In this document: positions 37,890 to 47,592 of the stretch, in pieces
Layout of the letters: each line of letters begins with the position of its first letter
Position numbering within the stretch: the stretch's first letter is position 1
Assembly (NCBI RefSeq): GCF_004116725.1
Contig: NZ_PDKG01000012.1
Location: 1-49,288 of the forward strand
Direction of reading: 5' to 3'
Length of the DNA: 49,288 nt
Source: Arcobacter sp. CECT 8986
GTDB taxonomy: Bacteria > Campylobacterota > Campylobacteria > Campylobacterales > Arcobacteraceae
Position numbers and translations under genes: made by a program
The notes under the pieces: generated by a model
Told to the model about the DNA's origin: nothing
The model's input: the letters and a program-made list of their open reading frames with translations, nothing else
The model's database searches: none

Positions 37890-39745
37890 TTTATATTTAT
37901 ATACATATGTAAAATATCAATAGCAGCTGGAGTTACACCAGAAATTTGACTTGCATTGAATAGTGTAGGTGGATTAAATTTTTCAAGTTTTTCAATTACT
38001 TCATTTGATAATCCAGAAATTTTTGAATAGTCAAAGTTTTCAGGTATTTTCATTTTTAACATTTTTTGCATTTTTTGAATCTGTTTTTGTTGTTTTACAA
38101 TGTATCTATAATATTTAGCTTCTACAATTATTTGCTCTTTTAAATATGGTTCTACATCTTTTAAACTTGGAACTAATTCATCAAATTTAGCTGCATCAAT
38201 GCTACTTCTACCAACAATATCAACTAATAGTGCTCTATCTTTGATTTTGTCTTCGCCTAATCTTTCTAATAGCTCAAGATTTTCTTTTTTTGAAGTGAAC
38301 CACTCATTTGCCATAAATTCGATTGCATCATTGATAACTTTTCTTTTATGTTCAACTTGATTCATAGTTTTATCATCAATTAAACCTATTTCATGTCCAT
38401 ATTGGCTAAGTCTTAAGTCTGCACTCTCTTCTCTTAAAAGAAGTCTATATTCTGCACGGCTTGTGAACATTCTATATGGTTCATTTGTTCCTTTAGTTAC
38501 TAAATCATCAATAAGTACACCAATATAAGCTTCATCTCTTCTTAGAACTAAAGGCTCTTTATTATCTACTGATAATGCTGCATTTATTCCTGCCATTAAT
38601 CCTTGAGCTGCTGCTTCTTCATAACCAGTAGTTGCATTTATTTGTCCAGCTAAGTAAAGGTTATTTATTTTTTTAGTTTCTAATGTATGTTTTAATTCAG
38701 TAGGGTCAATATAGTCATACTCAATTGCATATCCATATCTTACTACTTTTGCATTTTCTAAACCTTTGATTGAGTGAATCATCTCTTTTTGAACATCAAT
38801 TGGTAAAGAAGTACTCAATCCATTAATATAGTATTCAGTACACATAGCTGTTTGTGGTTCTAAGAATAATTGGTGTCTTTCTCTTTCACTAAATCTATTT
38901 ACTTTATCTTCAATACTTGGACAATATCTTGGTCCACTTCCTTGAATTTGACCTGTAAATAAAGGTGCTCTATAGAAGTTTGAAGTAATTGTATCATGTG
39001 TACTTGTGTTTGTATATGTGATATAACATGGATACTGTTTTGGATTAAATGTTGATTTATCTGTTCTAAAAGAGAAAGGAGTTGGTATCTCATCTCCTCC
39101 ATGTTTTTCCATTACAGAAAAATCAATAGAGTTTGCATCAATTCTTGAAGGTGTTCCTGTTTTTAATCTTCCTACTTTTAATCCTAACTCTTTTAATTGA
39201 GTAGATAGAGTAGTTGATGGTAATTCCCAAGCTCTTCCTGCTTCATATTTGTTTTCTCCAATATGAATAAGACCTTTCATAAATGTACCAGTTGTAAGAA
39301 TTACTTTTTTTGCTTTAAACTCTTCTGTAAGTTTAGTCTTAACTCCTGCAACATCTCCATTTTCATCAATAATTAATCCAGTAACTTCATCTTGATATAC
39401 TTCTAAATTAGGTGTATTGTGACAAACTTTTCTCATATAGTGTCTATATTCATCCATATCAATTTGTGCACGACTTCCTTGTACTGCAGCACCTTTTGAG
39501 GCATTTAAAATTCTAAATTGAATCCCAGCAGAGTCAGTACAAAGTCCCATTTCTCCACCTAATGCATCTAATTCTCTAACTAGGTGTCCTTTTGCAAGTC
39601 CTCCAACAGCAGGATTACATGATGCAGCACCAATTTGTTCAACTAGCATAGTAATAAGAAGAGTTTTTTTACCCATTCTTGCACTAGCTAAAGAGGCTTC
39701 AATTCCTGAATGTCCGCCTCCAACGACGATAATGTCATAGTTCAT
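37868..39745 (-). CDS. mnmG: tRNA uridine-5-carboxymethylaminomethyl(34) synthesis enzyme MnmG
   Basis: A 625-residue FAD protein that with MnmE modifies wobble U34 of several tRNAs. The FAD motif is [12 protein letters not shown] at the N terminus; [20 protein letters not shown] and [11 protein letters not shown] are family typical; the C-terminal helical domain ends [16 protein letters not shown], as in relatives. The last six codons (after ININ, i.e. VKSNKK and stop) lie in the transposon end sequence TGTCAAAAGCAATAAAAAATGA, so the native C terminus has been replaced by an element-borne one. This region is a flexible tail, so function is likely kept. Confidence 0.95.
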   Translation of the reverse strand: MNYDIIVVGGGHSGIEASLASARMGKKTLLITMLVEQIGAASCNPAVGGLAKGHLVRELDALGGEMGLCTDSAGIQFRILNASKGAAVQGSRAQIDMDEYRHYMRKVCHNTPNLEVYQDEVTGLIIDENGDVAGVKTKLTEEFKAKKVILTTGTFMKGLIHIGENKYEAGRAWELPSTTLSTQLKELGLKVGRLKTGTPSRIDANSIDFSVMEKHGGDEIPTPFSFRTDKSTFNPKQYPCYITYTNTSTHDTITSNFYRAPLFTGQIQGSGPRYCPSIEDKVNRFSERERHQLFLEPQTAMCTEYYINGLSTSLPIDVQKEMIHSIKGLENAKVVRYGYAIEYDYIDPTELKHTLETKKINNLYLAGQINATTGYEEAAAQGLMAGINAALSVDNKEPLVLRRDEAYIGVLIDDLVTKGTNEPYRMFTSRAEYRLLLREESADLRLSQYGHEIGLIDDKTMNQVEHKRKVINDAIEFMANEWFTSKKENLELLERLGEDKIKDRALLVDIVGRSSIDAAKFDELVPSLKDVEPYLKEQIIVEAKYYRYIVKQQKQIQKMQKMLKMKIPENFDYSKISGLSNEVIEKLEKFNPPTLFNASQISGVTPAAIDILHMYININVKSNKK

Positions 39746-39875
39746 TTTATCTCCATAAAATCTTATGTATTTTTTTGTTTAAAAAACAGTTAGTTTCAAC
39801 AATTTAAGGCTTATCTGTTTTCACTTAAGTTCTATATGTAAGGAAGCATTTCGTATAGTAAAAATTAATAAATAT

Positions 39876-39903
39876 TTGCTTCTCAATATTTTTTCGGTAT
39901 GAT
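39876..39903 (+). promoter_or_regulatory. Probable ribE promoter
   Basis: TTGCTT at 39876-39881, a 16-base spacer and TATGAT at 39898-39903 make a reasonable sigma-70 promoter about 60 bases before ribE. The -10 lies in a small palindrome (GGTATGATACC, 39896-39906). I looked for an FMN riboswitch in 39746-39966 and saw none of its conserved blocks. Confidence 0.45.
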
Positions 39904-39966
39904 ACCAAAAAATTCAAATTATTCCAAATATTTTGAAGCATATTTAATATTTATTGAAGGATTTAT

Positions 39967-40578
39967 GTGTTTACTGGATTAATAAGAGAGATGGCCGAAG
40001 TTTTAAGTTTAAAAAATGGCTTTCTTACAATAAAAGCAAAATATAAACCAAAGATTGGAGATTCGATTGCTGTAAATGGAGCTTGTCTTACAGTAGTAAG
40101 AGTTGCAAGTGGCACTTTCACAGTTGAGTTATCACTAGAATCTCAGAAAATATTAGCAATGGAAAACTATAAAGGTCAAGTTCATATGGAACCTGCAATG
40201 ATGATGGGTGATAGATTTGAAGGTCATATTGTCCAAGGACATGTTGATTGCTTAGGAACAATTACTTCAATAAAACAAAATGGAAAATCAACAGATTTTA
40301 TAGTTTCATTGCCAAAAGAGTATTCAAAATATATAATTCCAAAAGGAAGTATTGCCATTGATGGAGTTTCACTAACAGTAAATGAAGTTTTTTCTAATAG
40401 TTTTAGATTAACTATAATTCCTCACACAATAGAAAATACACTTTTCAAAAGATATAAAGTTGGAACAAAAGTAAATCTTGAAACTGATATGTTTGCTAGA
40501 TATATTTTTAATATGTTTAAATCAAATGATGAAAAATTAACTTGGGAAAAAGTTGAAGGAATTATGGCAAGATATTAA
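39967..40578 (+). CDS. ribE: Riboflavin synthase, alpha chain
   Basis: A 203-residue riboflavin synthase that dismutates two 6,7-dimethyl-8-ribityllumazine molecules to riboflavin. It has the two tandem lumazine-binding barrels: MFTGLIREMAEV...GDSIAVNGACLTVV in the first and FEGHIVQGHVDCLGTI...GSIAIDGVSLTVNEV in the second, then a C-terminal helix. It begins at GTG 39967 (canonical MFTGL), with GAAGG seven bases earlier; the overlapping ATG at 39965 is out of frame. The gene is alone, convergent with mreC. Confidence 0.94.
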   Translation: MFTGLIREMAEVLSLKNGFLTIKAKYKPKIGDSIAVNGACLTVVRVASGTFTVELSLESQKILAMENYKGQVHMEPAMMMGDRFEGHIVQGHVDCLGTITSIKQNGKSTDFIVSLPKEYSKYIIPKGSIAIDGVSLTVNEVFSNSFRLTIIPHTIENTLFKRYKVGTKVNLETDMFARYIFNMFKSNDEKLTWEKVEGIMARY

Positions 40579-40581
40579 TAA

Positions 40582-40615
40582 AGATAAAAAAGAGTTTTAT
40601 TTACTCTTTTTATCT
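40582..40615. terminator. Terminator shared by ribE and mreC
   Basis: AGATAAAAAAGAGT at 40582-40595 pairs with ACTCTTTTTATCT at 40603-40615 (one bulge), with T runs suitable for the plus strand. The right part lies in the last codons of mreC. Confidence 0.65.
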
Positions 40616-41403
40616 TCTTCTATTTTTTCTGGTTTTGTTTCTGTATCTTGTGTAGAGTTTTTATAAATATAAAAAAATCTTCTTTTTAGAACTTCTGCAT
40701 ATGGATCAATTACTGCTTCTTGCATATCTGGCATTTTATTTATAGATACAACTTTTCCTACTTTTAAACCTTTGAAGAAAATATTATCCATTCCTGAAGT
40801 TATAACTTCATCACCAATATTTATATCAATCCAAATAGGAATATATTTTGCAAGAATATATTTGCTTTTACTTAAGTTATGAATAATTCCAGGAGCTTTT
40901 GTTTCACCTATATAAACAGCATAATTTGCTTTTTCATTTCCATTTAATAAAGCAAGTGCTTTACCATTTTTCTTAATAACAATTCCAGCTGCATAGTTAT
41001 CAACAATCAGACCTTCAATTTTGTCATCTTGTTTATCTTTATCTAACCATACTTTTGTAAAATCATCAAATTCAACGTATGATAGAACTCTACTTTGAGT
41101 AACTTTCTCATTTATTTGGTCAATACTATTGATACTATTTTCTATATCTTTTAGTTTTTGATTTTTGCTTTCATATAAGAATTTGTATTGCTTTAATTCA
41201 GAGTTCTCTTTTTTAAGATTATCAATACTACTTGCTTGATAAAAGTACATATCTAAGAAGTTGTCAACTGCTTCAACTTTATTTATATAAAATTGTTTTA
41301 CATTATTTAGAAGGGTGAATTTTTCACCAAAAAGTTTGTTTACATCTAAGATGTATAACAAACTTATGATTAGAAAAAGAATAATAAATATTAGTTTATT
41401 CAT
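40597..41403 (-). CDS. mreC: Rod-shape-determining protein MreC
   Basis: A 268-residue bitopic inner-membrane protein of the elongasome, linking MreB to periplasmic wall synthases. A helix at residues 3-20 is followed by a coiled coil (about 60-95, DNLKKENSELKQYKFLY) and the two-barrel MreC domain, with VLSYVEFDDFTKVWL, IEGLIVDNYAAGIV and WIDINIGDEVITSGMDNIFFKGLKVGKV. A charged tail follows. The start overlaps mreB by eight bases. The lpxA-clpX-mreB-mreC order is that seen in Campylobacter jejuni. Confidence 0.92.
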   Translation of the reverse strand: MNKLIFIILFLIISLLYILDVNKLFGEKFTLLNNVKQFYINKVEAVDNFLDMYFYQASSIDNLKKENSELKQYKFLYESKNQKLKDIENSINSIDQINEKVTQSRVLSYVEFDDFTKVWLDKDKQDDKIEGLIVDNYAAGIVIKKNGKALALLNGNEKANYAVYIGETKAPGIIHNLSKSKYILAKYIPIWIDINIGDEVITSGMDNIFFKGLKVGKVVSINKMPDMQEAVIDPYAEVLKRRFFYIYKNSTQDTETKPEKIEEDKKSK

Positions 41404-42424
41404 TACTGATTAATTTAAGTAGCTCCGCTTGATTTAATACATTACTTGTACCGTATGCAACTGCAAGTAATGGTTCATCTGCAACTTTTACAGGAAGTTT
41501 AATAATATCAGCTAAATAAGTATCTAGCCCTTTAATTAAAGCTCCACCACCAGTTAAAATAACTCCATTATCAACAATATCACTTGCTAAATCAGGTGGC
41601 ATATCCTCTAATACACTCTTAACTGCTGAAACAATCTCTTTAAGAGGTTCTTTTATAGCAGTTCTAACACCTTCACTTCCTAATTCAATAGTAGAAAGTA
41701 ATCCAGAGTTATCTCTACCTTTTACTTTGATTTTTAACTCTTTTTCAAGTTTTATAGCAGTACCAATCTCAATTTTGATATTTTCTGCTGTTCTTTCACC
41801 AATGTATAAGTTATAGTTTTGTCTTACATAATCCATGATAGATTTATCAAATCTATCTCCAGCTACTTTTATAGATTTACATAATACTAATCCACCAAGT
41901 GAAGTTACACCAATTTCAGTTGTACCACCACCTATATCAACTACAACATAACCAGAAGGGTCAGATACTGGAATTCCTGCACCAATTGCTGCTGCCATTG
42001 GTTCTTCAACTAAGAAAACTTCTCTAGCTCCTGCACTTAATGCAGACTCTTTTACAGCTTTTTTTTCAACTTGAGTAATTCCAAAAGGAATACAAATTAT
42101 TATTCTAGGTCTAATGAAAGATTTTCTTGAGTGAGCTTTTTCAATGAAATATCTAATCATTCTTTCAGTCATCTCAAAATCTGCGATTACACCATCTTTC
42201 ATAGGTCTTACAGCTTGAATATTTAAGGGGGTTTTTCCTATCATTTGTTTGGCTTCTTGCCCAACAGCTAATATCTTATCTTTTCCATATCTATCATGCT
42301 GCACAGCAACAACAGAAGGTTCATTAATAATAATACCTTTCCCTCTTATAGAAACAACAGTATTTGCTGTTCCTAAATCTATAGCCATATCATTTGAAAA
42401 TAGACCTATTAATTTGTTTAACAT
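41396..42424 (-). CDS. mreB: Actin-like cell-shape protein MreB
   Basis: A 342-residue bacterial actin that guides lateral wall growth. ATP-binding motifs: MAIDLGTANTVV, YVVVDIGGGTTEIGV and VILTGGGALIKGL. Full length. AAAGGAAAAAA lies before the ATG. Together with MreC and the Csd4-like peptidase found at 6.9 kb it makes up part of the cell shape set of this organism. Confidence 0.97.
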   Translation of the reverse strand: MLNKLIGLFSNDMAIDLGTANTVVSIRGKGIIINEPSVVAVQHDRYGKDKILAVGQEAKQMIGKTPLNIQAVRPMKDGVIADFEMTERMIRYFIEKAHSRKSFIRPRIIICIPFGITQVEKKAVKESALSAGAREVFLVEEPMAAAIGAGIPVSDPSGYVVVDIGGGTTEIGVTSLGGLVLCKSIKVAGDRFDKSIMDYVRQNYNLYIGERTAENIKIEIGTAIKLEKELKIKVKGRDNSGLLSTIELGSEGVRTAIKEPLKEIVSAVKSVLEDMPPDLASDIVDNGVILTGGGALIKGLDTYLADIIKLPVKVADEPLLAVAYGTSNVLNQAELLKLISNE

Positions 42425-42433
42425 TTTTTTCCT

Positions 42434-43657
42434 TTATGCTACTTCTACTTCTTTTTCTTTTAATACTACTTGTTTTGTAATAGTAATCTTCTTGTCTTTA
42501 TATTTTGGTAAATCATACATAATATCTAACATAATATCTTCCAAAATAGACCGAAGACCTCTTGCCCCAGTTTTTCGCTCAATTGCTTTTTTAGCTACTT
42601 CTTTTAAAGCATCTTTTTTAAAGCTAAGCTCAACCCCATCCATTTTAAATAGTTTTGTATATTGTTTTACTAAGGCATTTTTTGGTTCAGTTAAAATATG
42701 AATCATATCATCTTCACTAATTTCATTTAGTGTTGCAATCATATGAAGTCTACCAATTAGTTCTGGAATTAAACCATATTTTACTAAGTCATGTGCCTCT
42801 ACATCACTTAATATATCTTTTTCTTCTTTAACACTTCTTTTCTCTTGATTAAAACCAAGAACATTTGCACCTTTTTTCTTTTTGATGATATCTTCAAGAC
42901 CATCAAAAGCTCCACCACAAATAAATAAGATATTTGTAGTATCAACTTGAATAGCATCTTGTCCTGGATGTTTTCTTCCACCTTTTGGTGGAACATTTAC
43001 AACAGAACCTTCAACTATTTTAAGAAGTGCTTGTTGAACACCTTCCCCTGATACATCTCTAGTAATAGATCTGTTTTCACTCATTCTAGCAACTTTATCA
43101 ACTTCGTCAATAAAGATAATTCCTTTTTGTGCTTTTTCAACATCACCATCTGCTGATTGAAGAAGTCTTGTGATAACGTTTTCAACATCATCACCAACAT
43201 ATCCAGCTTCAGTTAAAGAAGTTGCATCTGCAATTGCTAAAGGAACATCAAGATGTTTTGCAATAGTTTGTGCAAGAAGAGTTTTACCACTTCCTGTTGG
43301 ACCTATTAAAAGCACATTTGATTTGTTGATTTCTGTATCATCTTCATTGTCAAAATCTTTTTTGAAGATTCTTTTATAGTGATTATAAACAGCAACAGAA
43401 AGTACTTTTTTTGCTCTGCTTTGTCCTACAACATAGTCATCTAAAATTGCTTTTAATTCTGCTGGAGTTCTAAGTTTAATCTCTTCTTGTGGTTTGTTTT
43501 CATTCTCTACATCTTCATCTATTTGAGGTTCATTCCCATTTAAGATATCATTTGCTGCTGTTACACAAGCTTTACAAATATATCCATTCTCACCAGCGAT
43601 TATTGGATTGTCTTGTGTCTCTTCTACTCCACAAAAATTACATACTACTTTACTCAT
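42434..43657 (-). CDS. clpX: ATP-dependent Clp protease ATP-binding subunit ClpX
   Basis: A 407-residue AAA+ unfoldase that feeds ClpP. The N-terminal zinc-binding domain has CNFCG and YICKACV. Walker A is [12 protein letters not shown], pore loop AGYVGDDVE, Walker [13 protein letters not shown] loop GRKHPGQ, then sensor 2 in [10 protein letters not shown]. Full length. It lies 9 bases upstream of mreB in what looks like one transcript from lpxA or before. Confidence 0.97.
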   Translation of the reverse strand: MSKVVCNFCGVEETQDNPIIAGENGYICKACVTAANDILNGNEPQIDEDVENENKPQEEIKLRTPAELKAILDDYVVGQSRAKKVLSVAVYNHYKRIFKKDFDNEDDTEINKSNVLLIGPTGSGKTLLAQTIAKHLDVPLAIADATSLTEAGYVGDDVENVITRLLQSADGDVEKAQKGIIFIDEVDKVARMSENRSITRDVSGEGVQQALLKIVEGSVVNVPPKGGRKHPGQDAIQVDTTNILFICGGAFDGLEDIIKKKKGANVLGFNQEKRSVKEEKDILSDVEAHDLVKYGLIPELIGRLHMIATLNEISEDDMIHILTEPKNALVKQYTKLFKMDGVELSFKKDALKEVAKKAIERKTGARGLRSILEDIMLDIMYDLPKYKDKKITITKQVVLKEKEVEVA

Positions 43658-43675
43658 GTTTTTCCACTTTTCTTT

Positions 43676-44458
43676 TTATTTTCTGTTAAAAGGAATACCT
43701 CTTTTTGTATCAAGTACAAATTGAGCTAAGTCCTTTACATAAATATTATTACTAGTTTCTAGTAACCTTTTAGAAACATCAGAAATAGACTCTTTTGAGT
43801 TAAAAATTGCTTTATAAGCTTTTTTTATTTCATCAATATCTTCTCTATTATCTAATCTTCTTCTAAGACCTGTTAAATTAAGTCCTCTAAGAACAGCACG
43901 ATTTCCTTCTGCTAAACAAAATGGAGGAATATCCTGAGTTACAACAGAACCTCCACCAACCATTGCATAGCTTCCTATTTTACAAAATTGGTGAATTGGA
44001 GTTAATCCTCCCACAACAACTGCATCACCACACTCAACGTGACCAGCTAAAGTTGCAACATTTGCAAATATACAATTATCCCCAATAATACAATCGTGTG
44101 CAACGTGAGTATAACCCATAAATAAGTTATTGCTTCCTATTACAGTTTTACTTCCACCACCAATTGTTCCTGGGTTGAAAAGGGTATATTCTCTAATTTT
44201 GTTATTGTCTCCAATTATAAGTTCAACATCTTCACCTTGGAATTTTAAATCTTGAGGAATAGAACCAATTGTTGCATGTGAAAAAATCTCATTATTTTTT
44301 CCAATTGTTGTTTTCCCTTCGATTAATGTATGAGAACCAATAGTTGTACCATCACCAATTTTTACATTTTTTCCAATAACTGTAAATGCTCCAATAGTTA
44401 TATTGTCTCCAAGTATTGCACCATCTTCAATTATTGCTGTTTTGTGAATATTATTCAT
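43676..44458 (-). CDS. lpxA: UDP-N-acetylglucosamine acyltransferase LpxA
   Basis: A 260-residue left-handed beta-helix enzyme, first step of lipid A synthesis. Hexapeptide repeats cover residues 3-190 (IHKTAIIEDGAILGDNITIG), with the catalytic His in MGYTHVAHDCIIGDN and the C-terminal helices LRRRLDNREDIDEIKKAY. AGGTTTGAT precedes the ATG. Next to fabZ and near lpxB, it forms the lipid A set. Confidence 0.95.
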   Translation of the reverse strand: MNNIHKTAIIEDGAILGDNITIGAFTVIGKNVKIGDGTTIGSHTLIEGKTTIGKNNEIFSHATIGSIPQDLKFQGEDVELIIGDNNKIREYTLFNPGTIGGGSKTVIGSNNLFMGYTHVAHDCIIGDNCIFANVATLAGHVECGDAVVVGGLTPIHQFCKIGSYAMVGGGSVVTQDIPPFCLAEGNRAVLRGLNLTGLRRRLDNREDIDEIKKAYKAIFNSKESISDVSKRLLETSNNIYVKDLAQFVLDTKRGIPFNRK

Positions 44459-44471
44459 ATCAAACCTAAAA

Positions 44472-44915
44472 TTATTTATCTACAACCATTGCTTTTAATT
44501 CAGCTTCTGCAACTAACTTATCATCTACATAAGCTTTCCCATCTAATACAATTAAGCTACCTCTTAATTTCAGAATCTCAATTCTATATTCTAATTTATC
44601 ACCTGGTTTAACAGGGTTTCTAAATTTTGCTTTATCTATACTCATAAAGTAAATAACTTTACTTTTTAGTTCTTCTGCTGATAAGTTATTACTTTTTAGT
44701 GCTAAAACTCCACCAGCTTGAGCCATACCTTCAAGAATCATTACTCCTGGGTAAATAGGGTGTCCAGGGAAGTGTCCCATAAATGCAGGCTCACTTATAG
44801 AAATATTTTTATATCCTGTGATACTTTTTCCTGCTTCCATTTCAGTTATTCTATCAACTAATAAAAATGGGTATCTATGAGGTAAAATCTCTTGAATTTC
44901 CATAACGTCTAACAT
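44472..44915 (-). CDS. fabZ: 3-hydroxyacyl-ACP dehydratase FabZ
   Basis: A 147-residue hot-dog fold dehydratase of fatty acid elongation. It starts [20 protein letters not shown]; the active site His is in [12 protein letters not shown] and the Glu in [16 protein letters not shown] precedes the ATG. Its closeness to lpxA is the usual linkage, as both use hydroxyacyl-ACP. Confidence 0.96.
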   Translation of the reverse strand: MLDVMEIQEILPHRYPFLLVDRITEMEAGKSITGYKNISISEPAFMGHFPGHPIYPGVMILEGMAQAGGVLALKSNNLSAEELKSKVIYFMSIDKAKFRNPVKPGDKLEYRIEILKLRGSLIVLDGKAYVDDKLVAEAELKAMVVDK

Positions 44916-44972
44916 TCTTAATATCCTAATTTAGTATCTTTTTAATAGTCATACATTTTATCTAAAAAAAAA

Positions 44973-46016
44973 TTAGTTTTGTATTATTTGAGCAACATTT
45001 TTTGAACTACCATTTTGTAAGTAATCTCTTAATACTTTTGAATTATTTAAAAATTGCTTTTTGTCCATATTGTTATACTCAGCTAAAAGATTTTTTGCTG
45101 TAACATCCTCTTGGAAAAATTCTTTATGAATAGCATCTTTACCCATTTTGTCAAAGAATATATTTGCAAGACCGATGTATGGAAGTTTTACAAACATTCT
45201 TCCTAAAAAATAATCAAACTTTTTAGCAACATATGATAAAACAAACGGAGTTCCTATTAAACTTGCTTCTAAAGTTGCTGTTCCAGAACAAATAAATCCA
45301 AATTCTGCATCAATTAAACTTTGGTGTGCATCGTTTGAAATAATAAAATCACTTGTATCTCCATAGGTTCTTTTTACATACTCTTCATCAAATTTTGAAG
45401 GAATAATTAAAATATGTTGTTTATTTGGAAGCTCTTTTGCAATTTCTCTAAAAATAGGCATATGATTTGTTATTTCTGTTTTTCTACTTCCTGGCATAAA
45501 AACTATTTTATCTGTTTGTTTGTATTCATGTTTAAATTCAGTTATTTCATCTAAAAGTGGATGGCCCACATAACTTATCATTTCTTTTTTTGAGTATAAC
45601 TCTTGCTCAAATGGAATAATAGAACAAAGTTTTGTACAATATTCTTGAAGTTTTTCAACTCTTTTTTTCTTCCATGCCCAAGCTTGAGGAAGTATATAGT
45701 AAATAATCTCTTTATTTGGATAAGTTTGTTTAAGTTTTTTTGCTAAAGGTAGATTAAATCCTGAGCTATCCATTAGTAAAACTTTGTCACAATCCTTTGC
45801 AAGTTCTACTAACTCATCTCTTAATTTAAAAAAGAATCTTAGTTTTTTTAGTGCATCTACAAATCCCATAATCGCTAAAGCTGTTAAATCATAAAGTGGA
45901 TTTCCTAACTCTTTATCAAAAACTCCTACAAGTTCAATATCATCATCAAGATGTTTTTTTAGCTCTTTTAGATGAATATTTGATGAAGTTTCCAATGCAC
46001 TTACTAAAATTTTCAT
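44973..46016 (-). CDS. lpxB: Lipid-A-disaccharide synthase LpxB
   Basis: A 347-residue GT19 glycosyltransferase that joins UDP-diacylglucosamine and lipid X. N-terminal VSALETSSNIHLKEL and the C-terminal half with IVFMPGSRKTEI, FGFICSGTATLEASLIGTPFV and LPYIGLANIF match the family. Somewhat short but within the range for Campylobacterota. It overlaps the queH stop by four bases. Confidence 0.94.
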   Translation of the reverse strand: MKILVSALETSSNIHLKELKKHLDDDIELVGVFDKELGNPLYDLTALAIMGFVDALKKLRFFFKLRDELVELAKDCDKVLLMDSSGFNLPLAKKLKQTYPNKEIIYYILPQAWAWKKKRVEKLQEYCTKLCSIIPFEQELYSKKEMISYVGHPLLDEITEFKHEYKQTDKIVFMPGSRKTEITNHMPIFREIAKELPNKQHILIIPSKFDEEYVKRTYGDTSDFIISNDAHQSLIDAEFGFICSGTATLEASLIGTPFVLSYVAKKFDYFLGRMFVKLPYIGLANIFFDKMGKDAIHKEFFQEDVTAKNLLAEYNNMDKKQFLNNSKVLRDYLQNGSSKNVAQIIQN

Positions 46017-47086
46017 ATAATTTCTTCCTTTACATCATCATAAGTTACAGTGTTTAGTTCTATATCAAATTTGCCTTCTATTATCTCATCAATAATAATT
46101 ACAGCACTTAAATCATATGGATTATTTACTATTTTATCTCTTATATTTAGTTCCTCTTTTATAATAGGAGGATTATACATAAGCTCTTTTACATTTTTAT
46201 ATGAAGTTTGTGCTATTTGATTAAAAGTATTTATATCTAATACTTTTATCTCTTCTCTATTTAAATAGTGAATACCATCTTTAACGTATTCAACTCTTCC
46301 GTTTGTTTTTGTTCTATTTATTGTAGAATAAAAAAGAAAATATGATGGAACTGGTTTCTTATTTATATCAACTTTTCCATTAAATAAACGATAATTTAGA
46401 AATCTTTGTTTGATTATTTTGTATTGTTCATTTTTATCTTCAAGTTCATTTCTTTTATTGTAAAGTTCAAGTCTTTGTTCAATTGATTCTGGAAGGATTT
46501 GATTTGAAATAGGATTAAACATCTCATCCATTACTTTTTTTTGAGCTTCTCTTTGTGGAGTTAGACCAAATAGACAACCACAATAATTTTGTCTATAAAG
46601 TGAATGTTGTTTTACAACTTCTCCTTGTATTTGGGTACCATTTCCAGCTCTATAATCTCTAAATATAAACTCTAATCCCGTTTGTTCTTGAAGTTTTGCT
46701 CCAATTTTTTCAAGTTTTTCTTGAGATTTTTTAGGAGAAATTAAAAGAGTAGTTGTAAATTTGTCATGACCTAATTCTATTGCTTTTTTTACACTAGTTT
46801 CTAATCTATCATCATAACAAACTGTGCATCTATCACCTTTTTCTGGAAGATGCTCCATACCTTTTACTTTTTTTAGCCACTCTTCTAAATTGTAAGCACC
46901 TTCTATTAGTTTAATCCCCAACTTTTTACATGAATACTCTACATCTAAATATCTTAATCTGTATTCACTATATGGATGAATATTTGGGTCATAAAAATAT
47001 CCAACAAGTTCTTCATTTGGGTACTCTTCTTGAATTTTTTCTAAAAAATAGTGACTATCTACTGAACAACAAATATGAACTAACAA
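46013..47086 (-). CDS. queH: Epoxyqueuosine reductase QueH
   Basis: A 357-residue DUF208 protein that reduces epoxyqueuosine to queuosine in tRNA, the non-cobalamin alternative to QueG. Cysteine ligands for the Fe-S and metal sites are seen: ICCSVDS at residues 5-11, RCTVCYDDRL near 88, and YCGCLFGL near 172. The N-terminal third is the core; the C-terminal extension from about 190 is longer than in short QueH proteins. The start codon is TTG (47086), supported by AAAGG upstream and the canonical LVHICCS beginning. Confidence 0.9.
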   Translation of the reverse strand: MLVHICCSVDSHYFLEKIQEEYPNEELVGYFYDPNIHPYSEYRLRYLDVEYSCKKLGIKLIEGAYNLEEWLKKVKGMEHLPEKGDRCTVCYDDRLETSVKKAIELGHDKFTTTLLISPKKSQEKLEKIGAKLQEQTGLEFIFRDYRAGNGTQIQGEVVKQHSLYRQNYCGCLFGLTPQREAQKKVMDEMFNPISNQILPESIEQRLELYNKRNELEDKNEQYKIIKQRFLNYRLFNGKVDINKKPVPSYFLFYSTINRTKTNGRVEYVKDGIHYLNREEIKVLDINTFNQIAQTSYKNVKELMYNPPIIKEELNIRDKIVNNPYDLSAVIIIDEIIEGKFDIELNTVTYDDVKEEII

Positions 47087-47150
47087 AACAAACCTTTAAT
47101 CTTATTTTTTCGCAATTATAGTAAAATAATCCAAAACAAAAGGAAAAGCT

Positions 47151-47531
47151 ATAAATAAATATATTTTTTTAATCATTACTTTACTTTTCAGTGCTTGTGC
47201 AGTAAAACAACCAGTTAAAAGTAGCAGTGCTACAATTTTGATTAAAACTCCTAATATGAGATTTTATGATACTGGATTTATTAATAGATATAAAGACTAT
47301 ACACAAGTTCAGATTTTTACTGCTGGTAAAAGTATATTAAATCTAAAAATGTATAAAAATCAAATATGTAGTGATACTTTTAGTTGTTTAGATTATAAAA
47401 GTTTTAATAAACAATATTTAAATAATAGCTATGAAAATGGCTTTATCAAAAAACTTTTTGAAAAAGATGATAAAAATATCATCTTTAGAGATAGACAAAA
47501 TAGTATTTTGATAAAAGTTAGAAAGAATTAG
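47151..47531 (+). CDS. Small putative lipoprotein with apparent AUA start
   Basis: The frame from 47151 reads (M)NKYIFLIITLLFSAC, a full lipoprotein signal with lipobox LFSAC, followed by about 110 residues with no recognised family (MRFYDTGFINRYKDYTQVQI is a typical part). No ATG, GTG, TTG or CTG lies between the in-frame stop at 47127 and the lipobox; the codon at the expected place is ATA, with AAAGGA six bases before it. The first usual start is a TTG at 47238, which would drop the whole signal, so I favour ATA as start or as a recent mutation of ATG. Total length 126 residues. Function unknown. Confidence 0.6.
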   Translation: MNKYIFLIITLLFSACAVKQPVKSSSATILIKTPNMRFYDTGFINRYKDYTQVQIFTAGKSILNLKMYKNQICSDTFSCLDYKSFNKQYLNNSYENGFIKKLFEKDDKNIIFRDRQNSILIKVRKN

Positions 47532-47592
47532 GTTAAACAATAGTGATGATTTTTACTTTGCTCTTTGCTAACTTTCTCTTTTATTAAACTTT

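Noticed and set aside
39746-39966. FMN riboswitch before ribE
   Set aside because: The conserved sequence blocks and multi-helix pattern of the RFN element are not present; only a promoter and a short palindrome are seen.
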